Shown here piece after piece: positions 10,734-22,071 of a stretch of DNA of 64,000 bases. A model generated the notes under the pieces. It made no database searches. It worked only from the letters and a program-made list of their open reading frames with translations, and was not told the DNA's origin. Source of the stretch: Demequina litorisediminis (GTDB taxonomy: Bacteria > Actinomycetota > Actinomycetes > Actinomycetales > Demequinaceae); contig NZ_BSUN01000001.1 in assembly GCF_030161615.1 (NCBI RefSeq), positions 1,922,001-1,986,000 of the forward strand, written 5' to 3'. Both the position numbers and the translations under genes were made by a program. Each line of letters starts with the position of its first letter. The first letter of the stretch is position 1.

Positions 10734-10795
10734 CAGATGACAAGACCCCTTTTTTGTGGGATGGATCACGTGTGGCGTCGACTATTTTGGGGGCC

Positions 10796-11176
10796 ATGAA
10801 CTCCGTTGTTGCCTCATCGGGTCGGTGGGCGCGCCCCGTCGCCGTCACGCTCCTGTGGGTGGAGACCGCGGTCCTGGCGGTCGCGGCCGTGGCGTACGCG
10901 ATTCACGGAGTCGCGGGCAGTTCCGACGTGGAGTTGAGCTTCGCCCTTGCCGCCATGGTCGCGGTGCTCGCCGTGCCGCTCGGTGCCGCCGGTCGCGCCG
11001 TCGCGACGGGCAAACGTTGGGGGCGTTCCTACGGACTCATGTGGCAGGTGCTCCAGGTGGCGGTCGGTTGGTACGTCATGAGCGCATCGCCCCTGCTAGG
11101 CATCGGTGTCATGGCGTTGGCGATCGCCGCGGCCGCCGCTATCGTTCTCGACACCCGGCTCGACCCCCAGATCTGA
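10796..11176 (+). CDS. small four-helix membrane protein, unknown function
   Basis: This 126-aa protein has four predicted transmembrane helices (about residues 12-34, 45-65, 72-95 and 100-120), short loops and few charged residues. It starts at ATG 10796, in the region divergent from whiB1. I do not recognise a family beyond generic actinobacterial membrane protein. Its last 80 bases overlap the 3' end of the convergent FHA-FtsK gene, so one of the two ends may be slightly wrong. Confidence 0.6.
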   Translation: MNSVVASSGRWARPVAVTLLWVETAVLAVAAVAYAIHGVAGSSDVELSFALAAMVAVLAVPLGAAGRAVATGKRWGRSYGLMWQVLQVAVGWYVMSASPLLGIGVMALAIAAAAAIVLDTRLDPQI

Positions 11177-14003
11177 CCGCAACTGGACCGCCACCGCGGC
11201 GCCGGCGGCGATGACGACCACGCGATGGGGCACAGGCGCGGGGTCCACGATGCCCGCATGGTCAAGGGGAGCCGCGAGCCTGACCGCGCGCGCCGTCGGC
11301 TGAATCAAGACGACCGAGGCTTCGGACGGCGCGAGTGCTCCTGTCTCCGACTCGGTGGCATGAGCGCCGATGGAAGCGGCAACGGCGCTGCGCCAGCGAC
11401 CCGCGGGCCCCACGACGACGGTGGGACCACTGGGCGGCGACCACGGGCAAGCGTCGTCTCCGCCCACTCCCCACGCCGGCCCTTCGTGGCGGCGGGGCAG
11501 GGGCGTGACCAGGGGCCGCGACTCGGCGGCGGGAGCATGGGCGAGTTGCGCCTCCACGGCGCGGCCTTGTCCCATGGCCCATGCGCGGCCCGGCGCCTCG
11601 GGAAGGGTGGCGTCGCGGGTGGCGCCCCACGTGGTCGCGGCCGCCGGCGCGATGGGGCCAAGGAGGAGGACCAGTCCCGCCCCGCGCGCCAACCGTGAGG
11701 GTGCGGCCGCGGTGCAGGCGATGACCGTCGGTAGCCCGCGCGCGAGGCGCTCCTGCCAGGCGTCCGCCGCGGCTCCGTCATCGGCCGCTCCGAGGGCGGC
11801 GAGGACGGTGTCCGCCTCATCCATCACCACCAGCACGTCGCGACGCCCGGCGAGGGCGAGGGTGCGAGCCGCCTCGCGCGGGTCCTGGGGAACCACCACC
11901 GTGGCGAGGCCGTCTCGCGCGGCCTGGGCGGCCACCGCACGCCACACGCCGGCGCGGTCGTCACGCCTCGGACCCACCACCACGAGTGCTCCATCGCGCG
12001 GGTCCCACGTCAGCGTCTCCTGACGGCGCTCGCGGGGGAGATCGACGAGAGCCGCCACCCACGGTTCGCCCTGCTGTGTTCGGGGGACCTCAAAGTGCGG
12101 CGGCAGCGGCGGAAGCCACAGCGGTTGGGGTGGGTTGTTGTGCGCCCAGCGCTGACGGACGCGATGCGACAGGAGGCGCGGGGTCGCGGGCGGCGTCCCC
12201 ACGGGAGCCACCGCAGGTGTGGTGTGCGCGTGTGGCGACGCGGTCTGAAGCGGCGTCAGGGTGCCGCCTGTGAGGAGGACGGCGCGGCCGGGACAGTCAC
12301 GCGGGATCTCGGCGGCATCGGCCGTGCCGAGGAGGTCGCGTGACTCGCCCTCGGAGGCCACCCGCAGAGCGAGGGTGGCGCCGATGTTGGCACGGACCGC
12401 GGGCGTGACGGCCCCCGCGGGACGTTGGGTGGCCATGACGAGGTGGAGCCCGAGCGAACGCCCCTGTGCCGCGAGCCGCGCCATCTCGGGGATGAAGTCG
12501 GGAAGGAGCGCGGTGATCTCCTGGTACTCGTCGATGACGATGAGGAGGCGCGGCGGTGCTCCTCCGCGCTCCTCCCACGCGTGCATCGACGTGAGGTCCT
12601 GCTCGGCCAGCGCCTGTTTGCGCGCACGGAGTTCGGCGGCCACGCCCTCCAGGGCGCGTCCGGCGAGCGAGCCGTCGAGGTCGCTCAGGGTGCCGCACAC
12701 GTGAGGGAGGTCGCGGCAGCCCGCGAGCCCTGCGCCTCCCTTGAAGTCGATCAGCGCGATCGCGAGATCCTCGGGACCGCTGTCGTGGGCGAGCGACATG
12801 ATGAGGGTCTCGAGCGCGACCGACTTGCCCGCGCCGGTGGTACCCGCGACGAGGACGTGCGGGCCGTCATCGTCGAGATCGAGCAGCACCGGGCCGTCCT
12901 TGCCCATGCCAAGGGTTGCGCGCACCGTGCGCCTGCGGCGCGACGGCGGAGGCGGAGCGGGAGAAGGGAGGTCCGCCCACGTCACCGCACGAGGGAGGGC
13001 GGGCGGGGTGTGCGCGCCCGCGAGGCGCCGTGCGGCCGTCTCGGCGCGTGCGCGCGTCAGGCGCAGTGGGCCCGCCATGTGCGTCACCCCCGCGGCCGTC
13101 ACGGACACGCCCGTCGCGCCCACGTCGACCGTGGCGGTGCACCACGACGGAACGTCGTCACCATCGGCGAGCAGCGCCACGCGGTCGTCGTCCCCCGCCG
13201 CATCGAGCCAGCGCATCCACGGCTCAGCGGCGACGCCGTCCAGTCGCCTGCCCCGGTCGATGGCGACGGCCCTCGCGTAGCCGCGGGCCCACGAGCCGTC
13301 CCCGCGGATGGCGAGTGGTCCCGCAGGAGTCCGCGGCGCGGGGTCCTCCTCGCGTGGGTGACGCGCCCGAAGCAGGGGCGCGAGTGCCACCGCTGCTCCA
13401 AGGCCCACCACGACGAGCGCGAGCCACCACCGCCCCGTGATCGCCGCGAGCATGACGGCGCTCACCCCGCTGCCCGCGAGGGTGGCCCACCGGGGCCGCG
13501 GAGCGGGATGCGGTGCGGCGGCATCGGCCCGCGCGGGGTCATGCCATCTGAGCCTCGGTCCTGCCCAGGGTCAGGGTGTGGTCGGAGCGGAATCGGCGCC
13601 GCCAGGTGCCGGGGCCGTTCGTAGACCCCGCATCGGTGACGGCCCTGCGCGCGCGGAGCCAGACCCGGGCATGGCGCGCGGACACCGCGGGATCGTCGAC
13701 CACGAGGTCGCACGCGGAATCGCGCCCCACCAGGATGCCGTTCGACGGCACCGTGAGGCAGGCACCCGCATCGGGACCTCGGACTACCTCGAGCCATGCC
13801 CCCACGGGAGTGCACTGGGCCTCTCCGGGGCCGGAGGAGAGCCGCGCCCCGTGGAGCAGGGGCGCATGCCCGGCGCGGTGCAAGGGGTCCAGCCGTATGT
13901 CGCCACACCACAGCGGGTCGATGCCGAGGGCGTCGGCAATGACCGCCGCGGGGGTGCCATGACGGACTTCAAGGTCGGTGCCGGAGGGGTCGGTGACAAT
14001 CAC
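11096..14003 (-). CDS. FHA domain fused to FtsK/SpoIIIE (EccC-like) ATPase
   Basis: Removing the surplus base at 13551 joins a short FHA reading frame to the long FtsK frame, giving 968 aa. Residues about 80-155 form an FHA domain (GRDSACDL, SARHARV, DAGSTNG). Two transmembrane helices follow. The first ATPase domain has Walker A GTTGAGKS near residue 400 and Walker B LLIVIDEYQE. A second, degenerate P-loop-like half follows (VVMDEADTVL). This layout resembles FtsK/EccC ATPases of type VII secretion, but no WXG100, EccB, EccD or mycosin gene is nearby. The FHA domain suggests control by Ser/Thr phosphorylation. The start is GTG 14003. The end at 11096 is uncertain because it overlaps the convergent gene. 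Confidence 0.75.
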
Positions 14004-14068
14004 CGTGCCACGCTCTCAAGCGAGAGTGCAGGCCGCGAGGGGACCGCGGCTGCCTGTGGACAGCGCGG

Positions 14069-16190
14069 CTACGGCGCTGTGGCTGTGGGAACCGCGGCGA
14101 CCGGCTCGACCGCCCCCAGTTCCGTGGCCACGCCCGCGTACCAGGTGTAGTCACGGTCCATCAGCGTGCGAGGAAGGCGTTGCAGCGTGTACGCCGAATG
14201 CTGGACCGTGGCCGTCAGCACCGGCGACGGGGCCGTGCTCCACGGCACGTCGCCGACCTGACGGGTGAGGATCAGCGGAGCCTCGCCCCACGCCTCGGTC
14301 ATCTCGACGATCTGCTCCTGCGTGGGCGCGGCCAGGGCCAGGACCACCGGCTCGTCGCACATCACCCTCAGACCGCCATACAGTTCCGAGGTCCCCACCA
14401 ACACGATGGGCCTGCCCTCGTCGAGCCCGCAGAGGCCGTCGATCATGTCGCGCGCGCCGATCATCTCTCTGGTGGTGACGTTGACCGCCGACGAGAGCGG
14501 GTACTCGGCGCTGGGCAGGATGGAAACCCAGGTGGTGAGCGGAAGGGCCACGATGCCGATGCCCGCGACGCGCCGCGCGACGGCCCGCGCCGAGCCGCGC
14601 GGCAGCAGACTGGCGAGCCACCACGCGGCGGCGCCAGCCATCAGCAGCATGCCGGGCAGGGTGATGGGCTCGAAGCGGCGAATCGCCCAGAGTTGGTCCG
14701 GGACGATGGCGGGCTTGACCAAGTACAGCAGGGTGGGGGCGAGCATCGACCCGAGCATCACGGCCCACGCGGCGTCGCGGCGCACCATGCGCATCGCGGC
14801 CCAGCCCAGGCCGATGATGCCCAGAATGATCAGCGGCCACGTCAGGTAGTACGAGAGCCACGTCACGGTCGACTCCGCATAGGTGCGGGTGCCGTCCACC
14901 GGGAGGCCCTGGGCGTTCTGGAAGGCTCTCCACGACGCCGTTGGTGAACTCTTCGCGCGACGTCTCGGTCCCGCGGTGCGCGGTGGTCCACAGTGGCCGC
15001 GACGCGAGCACGGTCATGACGGCGATGACCCCGCCTCCGACCCACCAGGCGCCGCGCGCTCCCAGACGCTCGGCCAGGCCCGGGAGCCAGGCGTCGCCTC
15101 GCAGGCGCTCGGTCCACGTCGCCGCCCAGACAAGGATGATGGCGACCAGGACGCCATACGCGGCGAGCAGGAGATAGGCCTCGGAGGATAGGCGCTCGAA
15201 GTACTCGGTGCTCCACCGATGAAGCGAGGCGTAGCCTGCGACGAGGACGGCGGCCTCGATGAGGGCGAACGTGACCAGCGCGCGTCGTCGCCACGCCCGC
15301 GGGGCATCGACGATGGCGAGGGCGACCGCCAGGCCCACGAGCGTGCCGATGGCTCCAGAGGCACCGTCGATGCGCACAAAGGTCGTGGCGCCGGTCGCCA
15401 CCGCCCCGGCCACGATCAACCCGGTGGAGCGCCGTTCCACACCTCGCCAGAGGTACAGGATCCCCGCGACGGCAAGGAGGAGAGCGAGCGGCTCCGTGTA
15501 GGCGGGGCGCGACAGCCCGATGTGCGAGACGGTCAGCGCCAGCGCCCCGGCAGGCGCGAGAGCGGCCAGGGGCGTGAGGAACCTCCGAGCCAACGCATAT
15601 GTGGCGAGGATGCCCGCGGCCCCGATGACGACGTTGGCGGCGAGTACGCCCGTGTCACCCGCAAACCATCCGCCGACGGCGATCGTCGCGGGCAGCATCT
15701 TGGCGCCCTGGGGTTGGATGACGTCGCCTGCAAGGTTCCACGCCTCGGAGGCATCGGCGAGGAAGCTCGCGCTCGCGGCGGCGGCCTCCACGGCGCCATT
15801 TGCGGGGATATCCGTGGAGGGGTGGTCCACGAGCCACATGCCGGAGAGCGTCAGGAATCCCGGGTCGCGTACCACCAGGAGGTACTCGGCGGCCATGGCG
15901 ATGTTCACCACGGTCCACAGGGCCGTACCCGCGACCGCGACGATGCCCGCCACGGCGCTCGCGGCTGCCTCGCGCGCGCGCGGCGCCTCGGGGGCCAGGG
16001 GGCGCCACGCGAGGGCCACGAGGATGGCGGCCAGCGGGAGCACCGTCCACCAGTAGTGAAGGCCAACGGACACCATGGCTCCGGCGGCGATGGCCACGGC
16101 GACGACCACGAGGACGATGCGTTCGGGGGCCGCGGCTGCGATGGCGCCGAGGCGGCCTTCGAGGCGACGGGGCGCGACGGGCGTGCTCAC
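14069..16190 (-). CDS. polytopic membrane protein, GT39/ArnT-like (probable polyprenyl-linked glycosyltransferase)
   Basis: Corrected length is 706 aa after removing one base at 14923. About a dozen transmembrane helices are followed by a C-terminal soluble part (residues about 560-706). Loops carry Asp/Glu motifs after the first helices, as in GT-C fold enzymes that use polyprenyl-phosphate sugars. The family match is general, not to a named enzyme. It is divergent from the response-regulator gene, about 105 bases apart. The start is GTG 16190 without a clear ribosome-binding site; an upstream in-frame ATG near 16232 is an alternative. Confidence 0.6.
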
Positions 16191-16296
16191 GGTCGCCCAG
16201 CGTACCGGTGGGGCGCGGACGAACCCCAGCACGGGCATCGGCCACGGGCGCGTCGCGCGTCGTTGCAAAGCCCAGCACCACCGGTATCGTTGCCTC

Positions 16297-16975
16297 ATGA
16301 CGCGAATTGTCTTGGTCGAAGATGACCCGACCATTTCAGAACCCTTGACCCGCGCTTTGGGTCGCGAGGGTTACGACGTGGAATGGCACGGGACAGGCAT
16401 GGGAGGAGTGGGCGCGGCGGATGACGCCGACCTGGTGATCCTTGACCTTGGCCTGCCCGACATCGACGGCGTCGACGTTGCTCGCCGCATCCGCGACAAG
16501 GGCCTGCAGGTGCCGATCCTCATGCTCACCGCGCGTGCCGACGAGGTCGACCTGGTGGTGGGCCTCGACGCCGGTGCCGACGACTACGTGACGAAGCCCT
16601 TCCGCCTTGCCGAGTTGCTGGCGCGCGTGCGCGCGCTCCTGCGCCGTCGCCTGGTGGGCGACGCCAACGGCGAGCTCTCGGTCGCGGGCATCCGAGTCGA
16701 CGTGGCGGGCCACCGCGCCTTCCTTGACGACCGCGAGTTGCAGTTGTCCGGGAAGGAGTTCGACCTCCTGCACCTGCTGGTGGCGAACGCAGGCTCCGTG
16801 GTGTCGCGTGACACCCTCATGCGTGAGGTGTGGGACGCCGACTCGTCGGCCCCGTCCAAGACGCTCGACATGCACGTGTCGTGGTTGCGCCGCAAGGCTC
16901 GGAGACGATGCCACGTCGCCGCGGTTCATCACCACGGTCAGGGGCATGGGCTTCCGCTTCGAGAACGACGAGTAG
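16297..16975 (+). CDS. OmpR-family two-component response regulator
   Basis: Corrected length is 225 aa after removing one base at 16895. The receiver domain has acidic residues 8-10, phospho-acceptor Asp50 (LVILDLGLPD) and the switch Lys in DYVTKPF. The winged-helix domain ends in TTVRGMGFRFE, the usual OmpR-type terminus. The error falls inside the recognition helix region (LRRKLGDD). It is followed six bases later by its kinase gene, so the two form an operon. Confidence 0.9.
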
Positions 16976-16981
16976 CGGCCG

Positions 16982-18290
16982 ATGCGCCGCCGGGTGCTGC
17001 GCGCGACGATTTCGGCCCTCGCGGTCGCGGTGATCCTGCTCGGAATTCCCCTCGCCGTGCTGGCGGCGCAGATCGTCAAGCAGGACGCCCTGCGCGACCT
17101 TGACCTGCGCACCACGACGGCGGCGCGTGCGCTCGAGGTGCGTTACCGCGCGGGCGAAACCATCACCGAGGACGTCCTGAACTCGTACGTCTCGGAGAGC
17201 CAGGCTCGCTCCCACCTACATCTATGTTCAGTTGCCCGACGGCACGGAGCCTCACGGCAGGTGAGGAGCCGCGGCCCGCGTTCTCGGATAGCCATGTCAC
17301 AGACGACGGCCTGGTGGTCGTGATGTACATGGACTGGTGGGACGTGTTCTGGCTCGGCGCCCAGTTCGTGGGGCTCGTCCTCGGCCTCGGCATCATCGCC
17401 GTGGCCGCGGGGCTCGCGATGGCCCGCTGGCAGGCGAACCGCCTCACGGCTCCGCTCGTGTACCTCGCCGCCTCCGCCGAACAGGCTCGGCACGGGGCAG
17501 GTGCGCCCGCGACTGGACCGTACGGGCATCGAGGAGATCGACCTGGTGGCGGACGAGTTGTCGCGTTCGGCGGACCGCATGGCGGCCCGTCTGGCCACGG
17601 AGCGCCAGTTCGCGGCCGATGCCTCACACCAGTTGCGTACGCCCCTGACGGCGCTGACGATGCGCCTGGAGGAGATCGCCGCGCTGTCGACGCAGGACGA
17701 TGTGCGCGAGGAAGCGGAGAAGTCGCTGGAGCAGGTGGAGCGGCTCGTGGGAGTGGTCGATGAACTCCTGGGACGGTCCCGGCGTGCGCTGGGCGCCGGC
17801 ACGGAACTCGTCATGCTGGCGGAGCTTTTCGAGCAGCAGCGGGAGGAATGGTCGCAGGCCTTCCGCGCGGCTGGCCGTCACCTCGAGATCCACGACACCG
17901 ACGCGACGGTGTTCGCCACTCCAGGCGGCCTGGCGCAGGTGCTGGCGACGCTCATCGAGAACTCGCTGCACCACGGCGGCGGCACCACGTCGGTGCTGGC
18001 GCGCGAGTCGGGCACCAATCACGCCATCGTGATCGAGGTGCGTGACGAGGGAGAGGGGGTCCCGGAGGAGCCTTGCCCCGCGGGTCTTTGAACGTGAGGT
18101 GACCTCCGGTCGTGGCACGGGCCTTGGCCTCGCGCTCGCTCGTGACCTCGTCACCGCCGACGGCGGACGGCTCGAGTTGGCGCAACGCGCGCCCGCGGCA
18201 TTCGCGGTGTTCCTGCAGGGCGTGCCCCGCATGGTGGACCTTGGCACGGTGGTGCCGCACGGCCGCTCCGGGGGACGCAAGCGCCGCTGA
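16982..18290 (+). CDS. membrane sensor histidine kinase, partner of the adjacent regulator
   Basis: Corrected length is 434 aa; four surplus bases were removed at 17202, 17248, 17483 and 18069. The N-terminal helix (about 8-30), a short extracellular loop, a second helix, a HAMP-like linker, a HisKA domain with FAADASHQLRTPLT (phospho-His) and an HATPase domain (ENSLHH, DEGEGV, GTGLGLAL) are all present once corrected. The stimulus is unknown. It is convergent with the gtrA-like gene. Confidence 0.88.
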
Positions 18291-18300
18291 CGCGCGGGAC

Positions 18301-18825
18301 CTACTCGTCGTGGATGCGGTCCAGGGGGCCGCGGGGTCCGCGGCGACCTCAACCGCGCTGACGTGGGGAGCCTCGGCCTCCGAGGAGAAGACGAACAGTG
18401 AGAAGCCGGCATACCGGGCGATGGTGCCGAGCCCGATGCCGACCACGGACGCGAGGTTGTCGGCCGCGAGCGACGTGTAGCCCAGCCCGTGGTGGCTGAT
18501 GGCAACCGCGCCGGCCTCGATGAGCAGCGCGATGGCGTTGATGAGCCCGAAGAGTGCCAACTCCGCGAGGGGGCGGTGCCTGCTGGGCCCTCGGAACGTC
18601 CACCCTCGGTGAGCGATCCAGGCGAACAGGATCGACACCAGGGTCGCGATGATCTTGGCGGTGACCACGCGGTCGTCGTCGCCTGCCACGTGGGCGTCGG
18701 GCGCGAGGGGCCCGAGGCGCAACAGGTTGAAGACGCCGAGGTTGACGACGATGCCCGCTAACCCCACGGCGCCAAAGCGCAGCAGGCTCGCCGGCGCGCG
18801 CACGGACTCGGTCGAGGATCGTCAC
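18301..18825 (-). CDS. GtrA-family membrane protein
   Basis: Corrected length is 174 aa with four transmembrane helices. FGAVGLAGIVVN in helix 1 and the RRGWTF-like AHRGWTF in the middle loop are GtrA hallmarks. GtrA proteins help flip or transfer polyprenyl-phosphate sugars for cell-surface glycans; in M. tuberculosis Rv3277 sits beside purK as here. Errors: a surplus base at 18784 near the start and a missing G in the run 18324-18328. After the latter the protein ends PLDRIHDE just before the convergent kinase gene. I chose GTG 18825; an ATG at 18861 would overlap the purK start. Confidence 0.8.
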
Positions 18826-18859
18826 GAGTGACGAGCGTAGTCGCGGGTAGGGTTCAGCC

Positions 18860-20007
18860 ATGACTTCCCCCATCGTCGCCGTGATCGGCGGAGGCCAACT
18901 TGCACGCATGATGGCGCCGGCCGCGACGGCCCTCGGAGTGACGCTCAGGGTCCTCGTCGAGTCGGACTCGGCCCCGGCCGCCGCTCCCGCCCACGAGACG
19001 GTGGTGGGACTTCCCACCGATCCCGAGGCGATTGCCCGGCTGCTCGCGGCACCGCGCCCCGCGGCGGTCACGTTCGAGCACGAGCACATTCCTGCGGAGG
19101 TGTTCGCGGCGTGTGACGCGGCGGGCGTTCCCGTGCGTCCTGGTCTTGCGGCGCTGACCTTTGCTCAGGACAAGATCGAGATGCGAGCGCGCATGGACCA
19201 GGCTGGGCCTGCCGAACCCCGCGTGGGCCGAGGCTCGCTCGGAGGCGGACGTCGCCCAGTTCCTCGCGGAGCACGGCGGCGAGGCGATCCTCAAGACCGC
19301 ACGCGGCGGCTACGACGGCAAGGGCGTCATGGTGCTCAGGGACGTGGCCGATGCACGGCCGTGGCTGGACGCCGCGGCCGCAGGCGGGCCGCGGCTCCTG
19401 CTGGAGCAGAAGGTGCCGTTCGTGAGGGAGCCTCGCGGTGCAGATCGCACGGCGGCCCTCTGGTGAGGCGAGGACGTGGCCCGTGGTCGAGTCCCTGCAG
19501 CGCGACGGTGTCTGTTCGGAAGTCACGGCGCCCGCGCCCGACCTTGACCCGCAGCGCGCGGCCGAGGCCGAGGAGATCGCGCGCACCGTCGCCGAGGCGC
19601 TGGACGTCACGGGCGCGCTCGCCGTGGAACTGTTCGAGACCGCGGACGGCATCCTCATCAACGAACTGGCCATGCGCCCCCACAACTCGGGGCATTGGAG
19701 CATGGATGGTGCGGTGACGGGCCAATTCGAGCAGCATTTGCGCGCCGTCCTCGACCTGCCGCTCGGGGACACCACGCCCACGGCGCCGTGGACCGTGATG
19801 GCGAACGTGCTGGGTGGCGCGCGCACCGATCTGGAGTCCGCGCTCGGCGACGTGACGGATGCCGCGGCGAAGATTCACCTGTATGGCAAGGATGTGCGCC
19901 CCGGCCGCAAGGTCGGTCACGTCAACCTGTCCGGCACGGACCGTGCCGAGACCTACGAACGCGCGGTGGCTGCGGCCGCCGTCGTGAGGGATGGAGCACC
20001 CGCATGA
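18860..20007 (+). CDS. purK: N5-carboxyaminoimidazole ribonucleotide synthetase (PurK)
   Basis: Corrected length is 381 aa after removing one base at 19200 and one at 19429. It is an ATP-grasp enzyme that makes N5-CAIR from AIR, bicarbonate and ATP in de novo purine synthesis. The N-terminal [10 protein letters not shown], the ATP-grasp [12 protein letters not shown] and the catalytic [24 protein letters not shown] are all visible. It is translationally coupled to purE through an ATGA overlap. Confidence 0.96.
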
Positions 20008-20507
20008 GCGACGCAGTCGTCGGAATCGTCATGGGATCCGACTCGGATTGGCCGACGATGGCCGCCGCGGCCGAGGCCCTCGATGAGTTCGGCATCCCCT
20101 ACGAGAAAGACGTGGTGTCCGCCCACCGCATGCCCGACGAGATGATTGCCTACGGCCGGGACGCCGAGGCCCGCGGCCTCCGCGTCATCATCGCCGGAGC
20201 CGGGGGAGCGGCGCACCTGCCGGGCATGTTGGCCGCCGTCACCACGCTGCCCGTGGTGGGCGTGCCCGTGCCGTTGAAGCACCTGGACGGCATGGACTCG
20301 CTCCTCAGCATCGTGCAGATGCCCGCTGGCGTCCCGGTGGCGACGGTGTCGATCGGTGGTGCACGCAACGCTGGCCTGCTGGCGGCCAGAATCCTCGGCA
20401 CCGCCGACAGCGCCAGTGGGGCGGCCGTCCGCGAGCGGATGCGTCACTTCCAGGCGCGCCTGCGCGATGTCGCCTACGCCAAGGGCGAGGCGCTGCGCAG
20501 GCTGTAG
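20004..20507 (+). CDS. purE: N5-CAIR mutase (PurE)
   Basis: This 167-aa protein has [19 protein letters not shown] and [12 protein letters not shown], the substrate-binding and catalytic motifs of class I PurE. It converts N5-CAIR to CAIR, the step after PurK. It is intact, contains no AGCT error, and is followed directly by a strong terminator, so purK-purE is a complete two-gene unit. Confidence 0.97.
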   Translation: MSDAVVGIVMGSDSDWPTMAAAAEALDEFGIPYEKDVVSAHRMPDEMIAYGRDAEARGLRVIIAGAGGAAHLPGMLAAVTTLPVVGVPVPLKHLDGMDSLLSIVQMPAGVPVATVSIGGARNAGLLAARILGTADSASGAAVRERMRHFQARLRDVAYAKGEALRRL

Positions 20508-20520
20508 GACACACAGAGCG

Positions 20521-20551
20521 AGGGCCCCGACGCGAGTGCGTCGGGGCCCCT
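20521..20551. terminator. hairpin terminator after purE
   Basis: A 13-base stem (AGGGCCCCGACGC and its complement) around GAGT lies 13 bases after the purE stop, between convergent genes, so it may act in both directions. Confidence 0.85.
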
Positions 20552-20594
20552 ATGCGTGCTGGCGCATCGGCTCGGTGGCCGATGCGGCGCCGGC

Positions 20595-21895
20595 TTACTC
20601 GTCGATCACGCAGCCGGCGAGGATCTCGTCCTCGGTCTCGCGCAGCGGCGAGGGGCTGACGGATGGGGTGGGCTCGGTCGCGTCGGGCGTCGCGGTGGCG
20701 CTCGCCGTGGCGATGGCGTCCGGCTCCTCGGTGGCCGACGCGTCCGCGCTCGGCTCGGCGGAGCCTGCTGGGCTCCGGCGTGGCGTCCTCGACGTTCTCC
20801 TCGGCGGACTCGATGGGCTCGTCGTTGACGATCGCTTCCCACATCTCGGTCGCGGCGGGCTCGGACCACACGACGTCTCCGCTTCCGTCACCGGCGTACT
20901 GCCACGGCACGGTGTAGAAGTTCAGGTTGTCGGTGTCGAAGGCTCCGCAGGCTGTAGGCGAGGCCGATGATGTTGTTCAGCGAACCGAGGTCGGAGTCCA
21001 TGGTGAGGGACTCGGCGCCCGCGCGCACGAACTGCGTGAGGTCGGCGACGTCGGTGAGGTAGTTGAGGCCCAGCACCTTGCGTGCCGTGTTGGTCAGCAA
21101 CTCCTGCTGGCGCTCGATGCGGGCGAGGTCGGTGCCGTCGCCGCCGAGGCCGCTTCCGGTGCGGGCGCGAGCGAAGGCGAGAGCGGTCTCGCCGTCGAGG
21201 ACCTGGGCACCCGCGGTGAGATCGCCGGCCTTCTTGGAGGACATGTCCTGGGTGATGCACATGGGCACGCCACCGATGGCGTCCACCATGTCCTCGAAGC
21301 CGGAGAAGTCGACCATCACGAAGTGGCCGCCAAGGTCGACGCCGGTGAGGTCCTGAATGGTCTGCATGACGCATGCGGCGCCCTCGCCGCGGTCGCCGTT
21401 CTTGCCGCCGTTGGCGAGCGCGATGTTGAACTTCCCGGTCCAGCCGGTGACGGTCGAGCCGTCGTACATCTTGCAGTCGGAGATGCGCACGCGGGAGTCA
21501 CGGGGGATGGAGACCACGTCGATGCGGGAGCGGTCCGCGCTGATGTGCATGACCATGGTGGTGTCACCGCGCATGCCGGACGCGACGTCGCCTCCGATCT
21601 CCGCGTTCTCGCCGTTGCGCTCGTCGGTACCGATGAGGACGATGTTGAGGTCCTCGCCAGCCGCGAAGTCCTCGGGTCCAGCGGCGGCGGCCACCGTGTC
21701 ATCGTCGCCGCTTGCCAGCAGGCTCGTGACGTCGTGCGTCTCGAACGAGTTCTGGAGCAGGAGCGCGTTGGTCGCGCCATACACGACGGCGAAGCCGGTG
21801 ACAGCGGCGACGCCGCTCATGATGCCGACCAGGACACGGCGGTGCGCGGCGCGCGCTCCGTGGCGGGCGCGGGGCCGCGTAGGGGCTGGGCTCAC
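20595..21895 (-). CDS. LytR-CpsA-Psr (LCP) cell-wall ligase, downstream copy
   Basis: Corrected length is 432 aa; surplus bases were removed at 20940 and 20762. It has an N-terminal transmembrane helix, an extracellular LCP domain and a long Pro/Ser/Thr/Glu-rich tail. LCP signatures include LNIVLIGTDER, the SIPRDSRV arginine motif, FARARTG and RIERQQ. LCP enzymes attach teichoic-acid-like or arabinogalactan glycopolymers from polyprenyl pyrophosphate carriers to peptidoglycan. The start is GTG 21895, after GAGGAGG. It is a tandem paralogue of the next gene. Confidence 0.9.
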
Positions 21896-22071
21896 GTGCT
21901 GGTCCTCCTCAAGGATGGGCGCGAGGGCGCTCGCGAGCCTAACGTGCGGTATCCGAGGCGAGTTCCCTCACCACCCGGGCGTCCGGCTCCACGCCGTCGA
22001 CGCGCGTGCTACGCCCCCATTATCGGCATCGGCGCGCCAGTCCTTGACCACCGCGCTCTGGCGACACCCCG

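Noticed and set aside
13539..14003. A separate 154-aa FHA protein
   Set aside because: Its stop is created by the surplus base at 13551; without it the frame continues into the FtsK domain.
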